DNA from: Streptomyces sp. ISL-96
Lineage (GTDB): Bacteria; Actinomycetota; Actinomycetes; Streptomycetales; Streptomycetaceae
Assembly (NCBI RefSeq): GCF_018614035.1
Contig: NZ_JAGGPA010000041.1
Location: forward strand, 62,001 to 126,000
Length of the DNA stretch: 64,000 bases
Direction: 5' to 3'
Numbering within the stretch: the stretch's first letter is position 1; each line of letters opens with the position of its first letter. The notes below the pieces were generated by a model, which saw only the letters and a program-made list of their open reading frames with translations, made no database searches and had not been told where the DNA came from. The position numbers and the translations under genes are program-made. This document shows positions 25,543 through 32,932 of the stretch, one piece after another.

Positions 25543-25553
25543 GGAGGAATGCG

Positions 25554-26261
25554 TTGACTGAACAGGCTCAAGAGGCGGGCTCAGTCCCGCTGAGCGCTGT
25601 GGTCGCCGATGCCGCAAACGGAGTCGTCCTTGCCCTGCGAGGTGAGGGCGACCCCTATGCGCTCTCCAGCCTCCTGCGGCAAGGGGACGCGCTGGCATCA
25701 GCCGCGATCCGGGTGCTGGGCGCCGACGCGCTCGCACCGTACGCGCTGGACCACCGGGCAGCACCCGGTGGGGAGAACGACGAAGTGGTCGTCCGGGAGG
25801 CGCTGGCCGCCTACCCGCCCGGCCCTGACGCCTCGGAGGTGTCGGTGTGGAGCTACCGCGGCCTGGTGGAGGCCTCGCGCGCCTTCCTGCCCGGCGGCGC
25901 GGACCGCTGGCCGCAGGCGCCACAGGCAGCCTCCGCATGGGTGACCGACGATCCCTGGCCAAAGCTTTCCCACCGGGCGTCACAACTGGCCGCGCTCGCG
26001 CTTCCCGGACTCGCGCAGGGGCTGGCCGACCGGCTCGCGTCGCGCACCGACGACCTGGCCCGGGGTTTCGTCCGGGCCGTACGCCGCAGGGACTGGTTGC
26101 AGGCCGCCGGACTCGGGCGCTGGCTGGCCCGGCTGCCGGACGCCCCACCGACCTTGGGGCTCGATACCGGACTGGTGTTCGTACGGCAAATGAGCGACGG
26201 AGATCCGAGGGTGGCGCTCCACGTCGTGGCCGCACGGCAGTTCTACGGACGGGGCGGGTGA
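25554..26261 (+). CDS. Unrecognised 235-aa protein of the peptide operon
   Basis: Begins at a TTG with GAGGAGG 6 nt upstream; the ATG at 25549 is out of frame and stops at once. The protein is mostly helical and Ala/Leu/Arg-rich, with no membrane segment, signal peptide or familiar motif. It has two halves: an N-terminal region (PLSAVVADAANGVVLALRGEGD to EALAAYPPG) and a C-terminal region of amphipathic helices (LSHRASQLAALALPGLAQGL, RGFVRAVRRRDWLQAAGLGRWLARL) ending ALHVVAARQFYGRGG. Its stop overlaps the GTG of the next gene. The length and soluble helical character would suit a scaffold or adaptor, but that is a guess. Confidence 0.75.
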   Translation: MTEQAQEAGSVPLSAVVADAANGVVLALRGEGDPYALSSLLRQGDALASAAIRVLGADALAPYALDHRAAPGGENDEVVVREALAAYPPGPDASEVSVWSYRGLVEASRAFLPGGADRWPQAPQAASAWVTDDPWPKLSHRASQLAALALPGLAQGLADRLASRTDDLARGFVRAVRRRDWLQAAGLGRWLARLPDAPPTLGLDTGLVFVRQMSDGDPRVALHVVAARQFYGRGG

Positions 26262-27253
26262 CCGGCCACACGGGGTGGGTGACCGGCGACCCGGCCGCCC
26301 CGGCGTCAGCGTCGTGGGCGTCGTTCCTCGACCGCATGGTCGGCGACAGCCTGGAGTGGCTGGACGCGGCGCGCGGGGACTTCCGGCTGCCCCCGAACGT
26401 CACCACGGACGCCGATCCCAACCTCACCCTCAAACCCCTCGGTGAACTGGCCGAACTGACGCACCTGATCCGCACGTCACACCCCCGCGACGAGCTGCGC
26501 CAGGTGGCGGACGGGCTGTTCGCCTTCGCCTGGAACGAGACGCGCGGCGCGGAGCTGTTCGCCGAGCTCATCCGCGGTGAGCCGCACGCCACGTATCCGG
26601 TGGAGATCTACGGAGTCTTCGCCCAGGCCGGGCTGCGCAACACCACCGTGGAACAACTGCTGGCGGCGACGACCGGGCTGCGCGGCTGGCGCGTGACGCG
26701 CGATGACCACACCCGTACCCTCGCCGTGCTCAACGCGGAGCGCCGGATCGGTCTGGCGCCGCACGCCGATTTCGAGGCCGTGCTGGGGCTGACCAACCTC
26801 GGCCTGATGCCGGAGCCGTGGGCGCTGGACCGGGGCGGGGCGTACGGCCTGACCCACGACGTCTTCCACCTCACCGACTGGGGCCGCGCCCGTGGCCGGC
26901 TGCCCCGCGCGCAGGCCGACTACCTGCGGCTGTGGCTCCCCGCCTGGCTGGAGAACTGGCTGGACGAAGAACTGTGGGACCTGGCAGGCGAATTGCTGGC
27001 AGTGACGGCCTGCCTGCCCGCCGCTCCGTACGATCCGGTGGCCTGGCGGCGGCTGGCCGACGCGCGCAGGGCCGACGGCAGCGTGCCCGACAGGGGAGCA
27101 GGACCACCCGCCGGCGACCGCGCCGCCACCTTCACGGCCTGCTACCACTCCACCCTGGTGACCGCCTTCGCCGGCACGCTGGCCCGCATCGCCCTGGGTG
27201 CGGTCGAGGGTGATACGCGGGCGCAGGTCCACGAAAGCGAGGCAACTCGATGA
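26258..27253 (+). CDS. Unrecognised protein with TH-x-VFHLT-x-WG motif, copy 1 (possibly DUF6895 family)
   Basis: 331 aa from the GTG overlapping the previous stop (GTGA). It aligns along its length with the next gene product: both have WLD--R-xFRL near the start, KPLGELAEL or KPIGELALN, PVEIYGVF or PLEIYATF, AERRIGL or AERKIGL, the motif THDVFHLTDWG (His199, His204 here), and GRLPRAQADYLRLWLPAW followed by ELLAVTACLPAAP. The paired histidines and absence of hydrophobic segments suggest a soluble metal-binding or catalytic protein; this is inference. From memory the family may be the one catalogued as DUF6895. A second in-frame GTG 21 bases on follows an almost identical sequence (GTGACCGGC), so the start is not certain. 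Confidence 0.78.
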   Translation: MTGHTGWVTGDPAAPASASWASFLDRMVGDSLEWLDAARGDFRLPPNVTTDADPNLTLKPLGELAELTHLIRTSHPRDELRQVADGLFAFAWNETRGAELFAELIRGEPHATYPVEIYGVFAQAGLRNTTVEQLLAATTGLRGWRVTRDDHTRTLAVLNAERRIGLAPHADFEAVLGLTNLGLMPEPWALDRGGAYGLTHDVFHLTDWGRARGRLPRAQADYLRLWLPAWLENWLDEELWDLAGELLAVTACLPAAPYDPVAWRRLADARRADGSVPDRGAGPPAGDRAATFTACYHSTLVTAFAGTLARIALGAVEGDTRAQVHESEATR

Positions 27254-28185
27254 CACGTACCGCAGGCGCAGTCGCAGCCGCTCCTCCCGCGCTCCTGCAC
27301 AGTGTCGGAGACCGGGCCCTGACCTGGCTCGACGACCACCGTGAGCACTTCCGGCTGACGCCCGGTGACCGCGCCACCGGCCGAGGCATCGTCGAACGGC
27401 TCAAACCCATCGGCGAGTTGGCGCTCAACATGCGGGTGCTCTTCCGGGAGGGCGTGGCTGGCTCACGTCAGCACGCCCGCGCCGGACAGCTCCTGGACTT
27501 CACATGGCGGGAACTGCTCGACGGCGGCAATGTACTGGCGGCTCTTCAGCGCGACGAACCCTTCACCCCTGTACCTCTGGAGATCTACGCGACCTTCCAT
27601 GAACTCGGCTTCCGTCACCCGGGCTTGGAAACGGCCGTGGACGCCAGCCACCGCACCCGCACCTGGCCGGCGCTGGACATGGTGCCCACCCGGCGGCTCA
27701 GCGTGCTGGGCGCCGAACGCAAAATCGGCCTCACCCCCAGCGGGGACTTCGACGAAGCCGTGAAGCTGACCTGGCTGAGCCGGCACCCCGAACCGTGGAC
27801 GGTCCAGTACCACATCGCATACGACATCACGCACACCGTCTTCCACCTCACCAACTGGGGTGAAGCCCCCGGCCGCATCCCGCCGCAGACCGCCGCCTAC
27901 CTCGCCCTGTACCTGCCCGCCTGGATCGACGACTGGGCCGACCTCGAACACTGGGACCTGCTCGGCGAACTCCTCGTCGTCGACGCGTGCCTGCCCCGTC
28001 CCACGCTCGACGCGCAGGTGTGGGAGCGGTACGCCGCCGCGCAGTCCGAGAGCGGTGCGATGCCCCTCCAGCACGGGATGCCGGACGGCGACGAGGCGGA
28101 GGTCTTCGACATCGTCCACCACCCGACGCTGGTCGCCGCGTTCGCCTCCGCGATGGCCACCTCTCGGGCGATGTCCCCCACGTGA
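27250..28185 (+). CDS. Unrecognised protein with TH-x-VFHLT-x-WG motif, copy 2 (possibly DUF6895 family)
   Basis: 311 aa, paralogue of the gene before it and joined to it by an ATGA overlap. Conserved blocks: LTWLDDHREHFRL, RLKPIGELALNMRVLF, PLEIYATFHELGF, RLSVLGAERKIGL, ITHTVFHLTNWG (His195 first His), LYLPAWIDDWADLEHWDLLGELLVVDACLP. Both copies keep the motif residues, so neither looks decayed. The proteins may work as a heteromer (inference from coupling and parallel conservation). Its stop overlaps the start of the serine hydrolase gene (GTGA). No similarity to a characterised enzyme comes to mind. Confidence 0.8.
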   Translation: MTRTAGAVAAAPPALLHSVGDRALTWLDDHREHFRLTPGDRATGRGIVERLKPIGELALNMRVLFREGVAGSRQHARAGQLLDFTWRELLDGGNVLAALQRDEPFTPVPLEIYATFHELGFRHPGLETAVDASHRTRTWPALDMVPTRRLSVLGAERKIGLTPSGDFDEAVKLTWLSRHPEPWTVQYHIAYDITHTVFHLTNWGEAPGRIPPQTAAYLALYLPAWIDDWADLEHWDLLGELLVVDACLPRPTLDAQVWERYAAAQSESGAMPLQHGMPDGDEAEVFDIVHHPTLVAAFASAMATSRAMSPT

Positions 28186-29276
28186 CGACGCGCCTGGCAC
28201 CGGCCGCCACGACGTCCGCCGACGCGCTCGCGCTGCGCCTCGCGGACGCCGTCACCGCGATCGACGCCCCGGACGTCGTGCTCGCGGTCACCCGCCACGG
28301 CCGGCGTACGACGGTGACTGGTGGCACGGCAGGCAGGGGTGGCACGGCGCGCGCCCCGGCCGTGCCGCGACACGCGCTGCGGTATGAACTCGGTTCGGTC
28401 AGCAAGACCTTCACCGTCCTGCTCCTGACCCACCTGGCCCGTACCGGAGTGCTGTCCCTCGACGACCCGCTCACCGCCCACCTGCCGGACCTGCCCCTTC
28501 CCCTGCGCCACCCCGAATCGCGCCACATCACCCTGCGCCACCTCGCCACGCACACCGCGGGGCTGCCCCGCATCCCCGGCGACCTGATCCCCGGTGCGCT
28601 GCTGCGCCCGTACGCCGACGCCTACGCCACGTACGACACCGAACGCCTCCTGCGCACCTTCGCCCGCACCCGGCCCCACCACCGCCCCGGCACCCGCTGG
28701 CGCTACTCCAACTTCGGGGTGGCGCTGCTCGGCCCCGCCATGGCCCGGGCCGCGGGCGCCGACTGCCCCACGCTGCTCACCCGCCACGTGCTGCGCCCCC
28801 TGGGCCTGACAGGCACCACCCTGGGCCCCGGCGTCCCATCAACCACCCCCTCCACCACCGCCGTGGGGCACCGCAGGAACGGCACCACACCCGTAACCGG
28901 CATCGGCATGGGCCCCTTCATGGCCGCCGGAGCCGTACGTTCCACCCCCGCCGACCTCCTCGCGTACCTCGAAGCACACCTGAACCCCGGACCCACGCCA
29001 CTGCACCTGCCCCTGTACGACGTCCAGATCCCGCAACTGCGCCGCGGCCTGCGCCGCCGCGACACCCACACCCTGACCTGGTTCCACCACCCGGCCCCGG
29101 GGGGACCCCTGCTCTTCCACGCTGGAGCCACCTTCGGCCAACAGGCCTTCCTCGGCTTCCACCCCGCCTCGGGAACCGGCATCGCGGCGCTGGCGACCCG
29201 CCGGGGCGACAGGTTGCGCCTGGTGGAATCGGCGTACGAGCTGCTGTACGCACTCGCCGCCGGCTCGACGCTCTGA
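28182..29276 (+). CDS. Serine hydrolase, class C beta-lactamase/D-peptidase family, last gene of the operon
   Basis: 364 aa from a GTG overlapping the previous stop. The penicillin-recognising fold is clear: SVSK (Ser nucleophile, SxxK) after YELG, YSNFG (YxN motif), and HAGATFG in place of the third KTG/HxG motif. Related proteins cleave or transfer D-amino-acid-containing peptides, or act as esterases. There is no obvious signal peptide, so it is probably cytoplasmic, unlike cell-wall beta-lactamases; together with the peptide gene at the head of the operon this hints at a peptide hydrolase or esterase (inference). Insertions are Pro/His/Arg-rich. Confidence 0.85.
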   Translation: MTTRLAPAATTSADALALRLADAVTAIDAPDVVLAVTRHGRRTTVTGGTAGRGGTARAPAVPRHALRYELGSVSKTFTVLLLTHLARTGVLSLDDPLTAHLPDLPLPLRHPESRHITLRHLATHTAGLPRIPGDLIPGALLRPYADAYATYDTERLLRTFARTRPHHRPGTRWRYSNFGVALLGPAMARAAGADCPTLLTRHVLRPLGLTGTTLGPGVPSTTPSTTAVGHRRNGTTPVTGIGMGPFMAAGAVRSTPADLLAYLEAHLNPGPTPLHLPLYDVQIPQLRRGLRRRDTHTLTWFHHPAPGGPLLFHAGATFGQQAFLGFHPASGTGIAALATRRGDRLRLVESAYELLYALAAGSTL

Positions 29277-29333
29277 GCATGCGTCCCGTCGGGGACACGG
29301 CCGTGGCCGGCGCGGGCTCAGGCGTCGTCGGCG

Positions 29334-29594
29334 TCAGCCGTACCAGGTGATGTTGCAGACGTAGACGCATTCGTGGCGCGGTACAGCGAGAAAGCTGATG
29401 AATCCGCGCCCGCCCATCAGATCGAACTCTCGGAGCCCACCCTCGCGGTCGATGGGCCGGCCGACTTTCACCGAGTCGCGTCCGAGTGCGGCCAGCTCGG
29501 TGGCCAGCCGCTCTACTTCCGCCGCGACACCGACTGGCAGTCCACTGGTGAGGTACTCGGCGCTCGGGTTGTAATCCCACGTCCAGTCCGTCAC
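29334..29594 (-). CDS. Small RelE-like protein, possible toxin of a TA-like pair
   Basis: 86 aa, overlapping the DUF6247 gene by ATGA. The order of elements (WTWDYNPSAEYLTSGLP, a helix AEVERLATELAALG, then short strands GLREFDLMGGRGFISFL and ECVYVCNITWYG) resembles the beta-alpha-alpha-beta-beta plan of RelE/ParE toxins, but the sequence identity to any known toxin is not evident. As the downstream partner of a DUF6247 protein it fits a pair often seen in actinomycetes. Toxin activity is inference. Convergent with the serine hydrolase gene, 57 bases away. Confidence 0.6.
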   Translation of the reverse strand: MTDWTWDYNPSAEYLTSGLPVGVAAEVERLATELAALGRDSVKVGRPIDREGGLREFDLMGGRGFISFLAVPRHECVYVCNITWYG

Positions 29595-30007
29595 AGCCCG
29601 GCCTCCGCCTCGGCTGCCTCCCGGATCCGGCGGATTTTGGTGATCGCGTCGGTGGGATCCTGCTCGCCCGCGTCCACGATGCGCTCCAGTTCACGCAGCT
29701 GGGCTGCGCGCTCCGGATGCCGCTCGATCGCGACGAACACGGCCCACGAGTGCACGAAGGCGCGCAGCGGAGCGAGGCTCTGCGTCTGCTGGGCGTTGGT
29801 CGTGGCCTCGAACAGGTGCTGGGTGAGCGCGGGGACCCGGCTGGGGGCGATGCGGGAGACTGCGTTCCGCAGCGCGTCGGGCGTGAGCTCGGGCATGGGG
29901 ATCAGTGGTCCGTACGGGCCATTGGGCTGGGCACTCACGGTGGCCTCCGGTGCGGGCGGTTCGGTCTTCGTACGGTACCGGCAGCGGCGGGTGGTCGTGG
30001 GGCTCAT
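29591..30007 (-). CDS. DUF6247-family protein, probable antitoxin-like or adaptor
   Basis: 138 aa. An N-terminal Pro/Gly-rich tail (PNGPYGPLIPMPELTPDALRNAVSRIAPSRVPALTQHLFEA in parts) leads into a helical region with FVHSWAVFVAIERHPERAAQLRELE, the conserved core of DUF6247 as I remember it. It overlaps both neighbours: ATGA with the ATPase gene upstream and ATGA with the RelE-like gene downstream. The family often accompanies small toxin-like genes in streptomycetes, so an antitoxin function is a reasonable guess. Start at ATG 30007; another start about 75 bases later is possible. Confidence 0.7.
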   Translation of the reverse strand: MSPTTTRRCRYRTKTEPPAPEATVSAQPNGPYGPLIPMPELTPDALRNAVSRIAPSRVPALTQHLFEATTNAQQTQSLAPLRAFVHSWAVFVAIERHPERAAQLRELERIVDAGEQDPTDAITKIRRIREAAEAEAGL

Positions 30008-30753
30008 CCTTCGACGGTGATCTCGGCCCAGACGGTGAGCCCGGTACGTGTGTGCCGCCGGCCCCAGTGAGAGGCCAGCGCGTCGACGATCAGCAGCCCG
30101 CGCCCATGTTCCTGCTCGGGCCCTGGCGTGTCAGGTACGGACAAGCATTCCTGGCCTTCGTCGGTCACGCTGACGACGACCGCCGAGGCGGTACGGGACA
30201 GGGCGACGGTGATGGAGAGGCTCGCGCTGTACTCCAAGGCGTTGGCGGCGAGCTCTCCGGTGATCGTTTCCAGGGCGTCTGCCGTGTCCGGCGGCAGTCC
30301 CCAGGACGTGGCCGCCATCCGTACGTAGCGCCTGGCGGCGCCCGCTGAGGCGAGGTCTCCGCCGGGGAGCGAGAGCAGGCCGAGTGCCTTGGGCGCGGTG
30401 GGGCAGTGGGCCAGTGTGTCCTGGGCGACCTCGATGAGTGGTGGCACGGCGTGAACTCCGTTCGGGAGGACGCGTTCGTTCTCTGCCGGAGCGAGGCGGG
30501 CACCCCGGCTCTCCGCGATGAGCAGCGCGTCGCGCAAGGCATCCGTCAACTGGGCCACCACGACGCCGAGGTCCGATGCCGCAACCGGCCCGGCTTCGGT
30601 GAGTACGTCCCGCGCATGGTCGAGGAGCCGGCCCGCGAGAGAGAGCTGTACGAACTCGATCCGGTCGGCGAGCCGGGACAACGGGCCGTCGCCGTCCGTG
30701 GAGAGGTAACAGGACCGGCCGTCCTCACCGGTCCATGGGAGCAGCCGGTTCAC
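30004..30753 (-). CDS. RsbW-like anti-sigma-factor-type ATPase (HATPase_c)
   Basis: 249 aa from a GTG at 30753 that overlaps the stop of the 39-aa gene. The C-terminal half is a GHKL ATP-binding domain: N-box ELAANALEYSAS, G1 VTDEGQE and G2 HGRGLLIV. The N-terminal 130 residues are an unrelated helical domain. Proteins of this type are regular parts of whiJ-type clusters in Streptomyces, together with an XRE protein and DUF397 proteins, where they modulate development. It could act as a serine kinase or by binding the neighbouring regulators (inference). The last codons overlap the DUF6247 gene. Confidence 0.85.
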   Translation of the reverse strand: MNRLLPWTGEDGRSCYLSTDGDGPLSRLADRIEFVQLSLAGRLLDHARDVLTEAGPVAASDLGVVVAQLTDALRDALLIAESRGARLAPAENERVLPNGVHAVPPLIEVAQDTLAHCPTAPKALGLLSLPGGDLASAGAARRYVRMAATSWGLPPDTADALETITGELAANALEYSASLSITVALSRTASAVVVSVTDEGQECLSVPDTPGPEQEHGRGLLIVDALASHWGRRHTRTGLTVWAEITVEG

Positions 30754-30869
30754 CGCGCCACCGCCACCCCATGGATACGACGCGGGCCGACATCGATGCC
30801 GTACATCGCCAGCCACAGGGCCCGGCGCCGTTGGCGCTGTTCGGCGGCGAGCAGGTAGGGGCGGACCAT
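30750..30869 (-). CDS. 39-aa basic peptide of whiJ-type loci
   Basis: MVRPYLLAAEQRQRRRALW then LAMYGIDVGPRRIHGVAVAR. Small proteins beginning MVRPYL and ending IHGV-x-VA are familiar neighbours of XRE/DUF397/ATPase genes in Streptomyces. The stop overlaps the ATPase start (GTGA), supporting that it is translated. Basic and Arg-rich; function unknown. A longer in-frame start (31037) exists, but the added sequence is Arg/Pro-rich and runs back through the whole zinc-ribbon gene's end. Confidence 0.65.
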   Translation of the reverse strand: MVRPYLLAAEQRQRRRALWLAMYGIDVGPRRIHGVAVAR

Positions 30870-30898
30870 TGCGGTGGCCCGGCCGCCGGCGAAGTTGG

Positions 30899-31138
30899 TC
30901 AAGAGCCCGACTTCCCTTCTGCGGAATGAGCGAGAGGACAGCTTTCGCAGACCTTCACGGCCCACCCGAGCCGCCCGCCGCCGGGGCTGCGGGTGTACGC
31001 GTGGCCGCCGGGCCGGAGTGGGGCGGTGCTTCCGCACCGGGCGCAGGCGAGTCCGGCAAGGCGGAGGCGAGCTTCGGGGGTGAGGGAGAGAAGGTCCAGG
31101 ACCTCGGTGCGTAGGTCCGCGGGAGTGTGCAACGCCAT
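30899..31138 (-). CDS. Small four-cysteine zinc-ribbon-like protein
   Basis: 79 aa with CARCG and CESCP knuckles 29 residues apart, likely a zinc ribbon. The first 25 residues are helical (TPADLRTEVLDLLSLTPEARLRLAG). It heads the leftward arm of the whiJ-type locus, 29 bases before the 39-aa gene and about 200 bases from the divergent XRE gene. Unknown function; binding nucleic acid or a protein partner is possible. Confidence 0.7.
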   Translation of the reverse strand: MALHTPADLRTEVLDLLSLTPEARLRLAGLACARCGSTAPLRPGGHAYTRSPGGGRLGWAVKVCESCPLAHSAEGKSGS

Positions 31139-31177
31139 GGCCGCTTCCTTCGGGCGCGTGACAACAGGTTGCTTTAA

Positions 31178-31193
31178 GCAGTCACGTGACTGC
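31178..31193. promoter_or_regulatory. Perfect 16-bp palindrome between divergent whiJ-type arms
   Basis: GCAGTCACGTGACTGC is fully symmetric and is flanked by ACAAC and GTTGT, giving a larger imperfect dyad. It lies in the unusually AT-rich gap between the zinc-ribbon and XRE genes and is a natural operator for the XRE regulator. Confidence 0.6.
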
Positions 31194-31335
31194 GTTGTGT
31201 GACGACCTAAGCATGGCTCCCGAAAATTTTCTGCGCAACACTCTTAGGCAATATTTCGGGCTGGACTCCAAAACTGGCATATGACACCGGAGTTGATGCT
31301 TGTACGCTCTCGGTCGAGAGGATGGTGATCGGGTA

Positions 31336-32202
31336 GTGGTGGATGCCAAGCCGACATTGATGCGGAGGCGGCTGGGGCTTGCCCTGCGGACGCTTCGGCA
31401 GCGGGCCGGTCTCAGCCTTCAGGAGGCATCGGAACGGCTGGGCATGTCCGGGCCGCCCGTGCTCAGCAAGATCGAGAACGGCAAGATGCGGGTCCCGGGC
31501 GCGTCGCTCGATCAGTACTTCGCGATCTACGACGTACCGGAGAGCCGTAAGTCCGAGATCCGAAAGCTGGCCAGCCTTGCTTCCTCCGGGCGTCGAGGCA
31601 ATCTGCTCAACCAGTACAGAGACGCGATCGACGACCCCTTCGCTGACTACCTTGAGCTGGAGGAGCTGGCCAATCACGCCGACTTCTACGCGTCCCAGCT
31701 CATCCCGGGGCTCCTCCAGACCGAGGAGTACGCGCACGCGGTTGTGAGTTCCGGTACGCGGTGGCGCACGAAGCGCGAGGTATCCACGTTCGTGGAGTTG
31801 CGTATGCGCCGCCAGGCAGTCCTCCGGAGGGAGCTACCTCTCAGTCTCTGGTGCGTGCTGGACGAGGCGGTGCTGCGCCGACGCGTAGGCGGGAGCGAAG
31901 TGCTGCGAGCGCAGTTGCACCACTTGCTGAACGTTCAGGACGAAGTCCCTCACGTACAGCTCCAAGTCATGCCCTTCGGCTTGGGCGCCCATGCCGGGGT
32001 GAGCGCCGGCTCCTACACGGTGTTCCGATTCGACAGCGGTGACCCAGTAGTCGTGGTGGAGCCCCTGACAACTTCCCTGTACCTGGAGGAAGATGCACAC
32101 GTGGGGCAGTACGAACTTGCGTTCAATCTGTTGCGGGCAAGGGCGCTCGGCACGGACGAGTCCTGCGCCTTCATCCGCAAGATCATCGAGGAGCTGAGTT
32201 GA
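31336..32202 (+). CDS. XRE-family HTH regulator with DUF5753 domain (whiJ type)
   Basis: 288 aa. HTH in the first 70 residues (RRLGLALRTLRQRAGLSLQEASERLGMSGPPVLSKIENGK in segments), then the DUF5753 domain (about 100-285) with EELANHADFYASQLIPGLLQTEEYA, PHVQLQVMPFG and the C-terminal FDSGDPVVVVEPL. Proteins of this pattern (WhiJ-like) repress development genes and their activity is tuned by the small DUF397 proteins encoded next to them. GTG at 31336 or the next codon 31339; both are plausible. The gene is followed by three overlapping DUF397 genes. Confidence 0.9.
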   Translation: MVDAKPTLMRRRLGLALRTLRQRAGLSLQEASERLGMSGPPVLSKIENGKMRVPGASLDQYFAIYDVPESRKSEIRKLASLASSGRRGNLLNQYRDAIDDPFADYLELEELANHADFYASQLIPGLLQTEEYAHAVVSSGTRWRTKREVSTFVELRMRRQAVLRRELPLSLWCVLDEAVLRRRVGGSEVLRAQLHHLLNVQDEVPHVQLQVMPFGLGAHAGVSAGSYTVFRFDSGDPVVVVEPLTTSLYLEEDAHVGQYELAFNLLRARALGTDESCAFIRKIIEELS

Positions 32203-32405
32203 GCAGGCAGGTCGACCTGAGTAAGGCGTCGTGGGTCAAGAGCAGTTACAGCGCAGGCGACAGAGACTGCGTCGAGGTTGCCCTCATTGACGGCAAGGCC
32301 GGCATCCGCGACTCGAAGGCCGTGCAGGGGCCCGTACTCGTCGTCACCTCCGCTGCGTTCACTGCCTTTCTCAGCGAACTGACGCAGGAGCGTCCCCATG
32401 ACTGA
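32199..32405 (+). CDS. DUF397 protein, copy 1
   Basis: 68 aa, TTG start overlapping the XRE stop (TTGA). Core: WVKSSYSAGDRDCVEVAL, GIRDSKAVQGPVL and F-x-AFL, the classic DUF397 pattern. In whiJ-type systems these partner the XRE regulator, acting as antagonists or ligands. Overlaps the next gene by 8 bases. Confidence 0.9.
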   Translation: MSRQVDLSKASWVKSSYSAGDRDCVEVALIDGKAGIRDSKAVQGPVLVVTSAAFTAFLSELTQERPHD

Positions 32406-32640
32406 TCGCGTTTCTCTCCACAGTGGAGCAGCGGACACGGTGTGGTTCAAGAGTGGCTTTAGTTCAGGCGGCGACAACTGCGTCGAAGTGGCCTTCGCTG
32501 ACGGCACGACCGGCATCCGAGACTCGAAGGTCATGCAAGGCCCGGTTCTTGCTGTCACCGCCGATGCGTTCGCGACGTTCCTCGGCGGGATCAAGGGCGA
32601 CGAGCTATCGGCCACAGCGCGACAAGGGCGCCCTCGATGA
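32398..32640 (+). CDS. DUF397 protein, copy 2
   Basis: 80 aa with WFKSGFSSGGDNCVEVAF, GIRDSKVMQGPVLAV, FATFLGGIKG. ATG at 32398, inside the first DUF397 gene, and its stop overlaps the third by ATGA. The changes SSYS to SGFS and D-x-D-C to D-N-C set it apart from copy 1, so the copies may bind different partners (inference). Confidence 0.9.
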   Translation: MTDRVSLHSGAADTVWFKSGFSSGGDNCVEVAFADGTTGIRDSKVMQGPVLAVTADAFATFLGGIKGDELSATARQGRPR

Positions 32641-32858
32641 ACAACGCGCCAACTGCCGCTGAGCTCGCGGCTGCGGGCTGGTTCAAGAGCAGCTACAGCG
32701 CGGCCGACAACGAGTGCGTCGAGATCGCACGTGCCCGGTTGTGGGTCGGAGTCCGTGACTCGAAGGCCGAACGAGGTCCCGTGCTCGCCGTCACCGCCGC
32801 CGCGTTCGTCGCGTTCCTCGGCGGAATCAAGGGCGACGGGCTGGACCGTACCGTCTGA
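32637..32858 (+). CDS. DUF397 protein, copy 3
   Basis: 73 aa with WFKSSYSAADNECVEIARA, GVRDSKAERGPVLAV, FVAFLGGIKG. ATG overlaps the previous stop. The tail GGIKGD is shared with copy 2, so copies 2 and 3 are the most recent duplicates. Confidence 0.9.
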   Translation: MNNAPTAAELAAAGWFKSSYSAADNECVEIARARLWVGVRDSKAERGPVLAVTAAAFVAFLGGIKGDGLDRTV

Positions 32859-32879
32859 CGCGAACGCCTCCGGAGACAA

Positions 32880-32918
32880 CGCGAGCGGGCCGCCCTCTTC
32901 CGGGGCGGCCCGCTCGCG
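32880..32918. terminator. Bidirectional terminator between DUF397 and tetR genes
   Basis: A perfect 16-bp stem: CGCGAGCGGGCCGCCC at 32880-32895 with its complement at 32903-32918 and a 7-base loop, between the convergent ends of the DUF397 genes and tetR. Confidence 0.85.
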
Positions 32919-32932
32919 TGGTTCCGGGGTGA

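Noticed and set aside
30004..32202. A complete prophage or ICE around the XRE gene
   Set aside because: No integrase, structural or conjugation genes; all parts belong to the usual whiJ-type developmental set.
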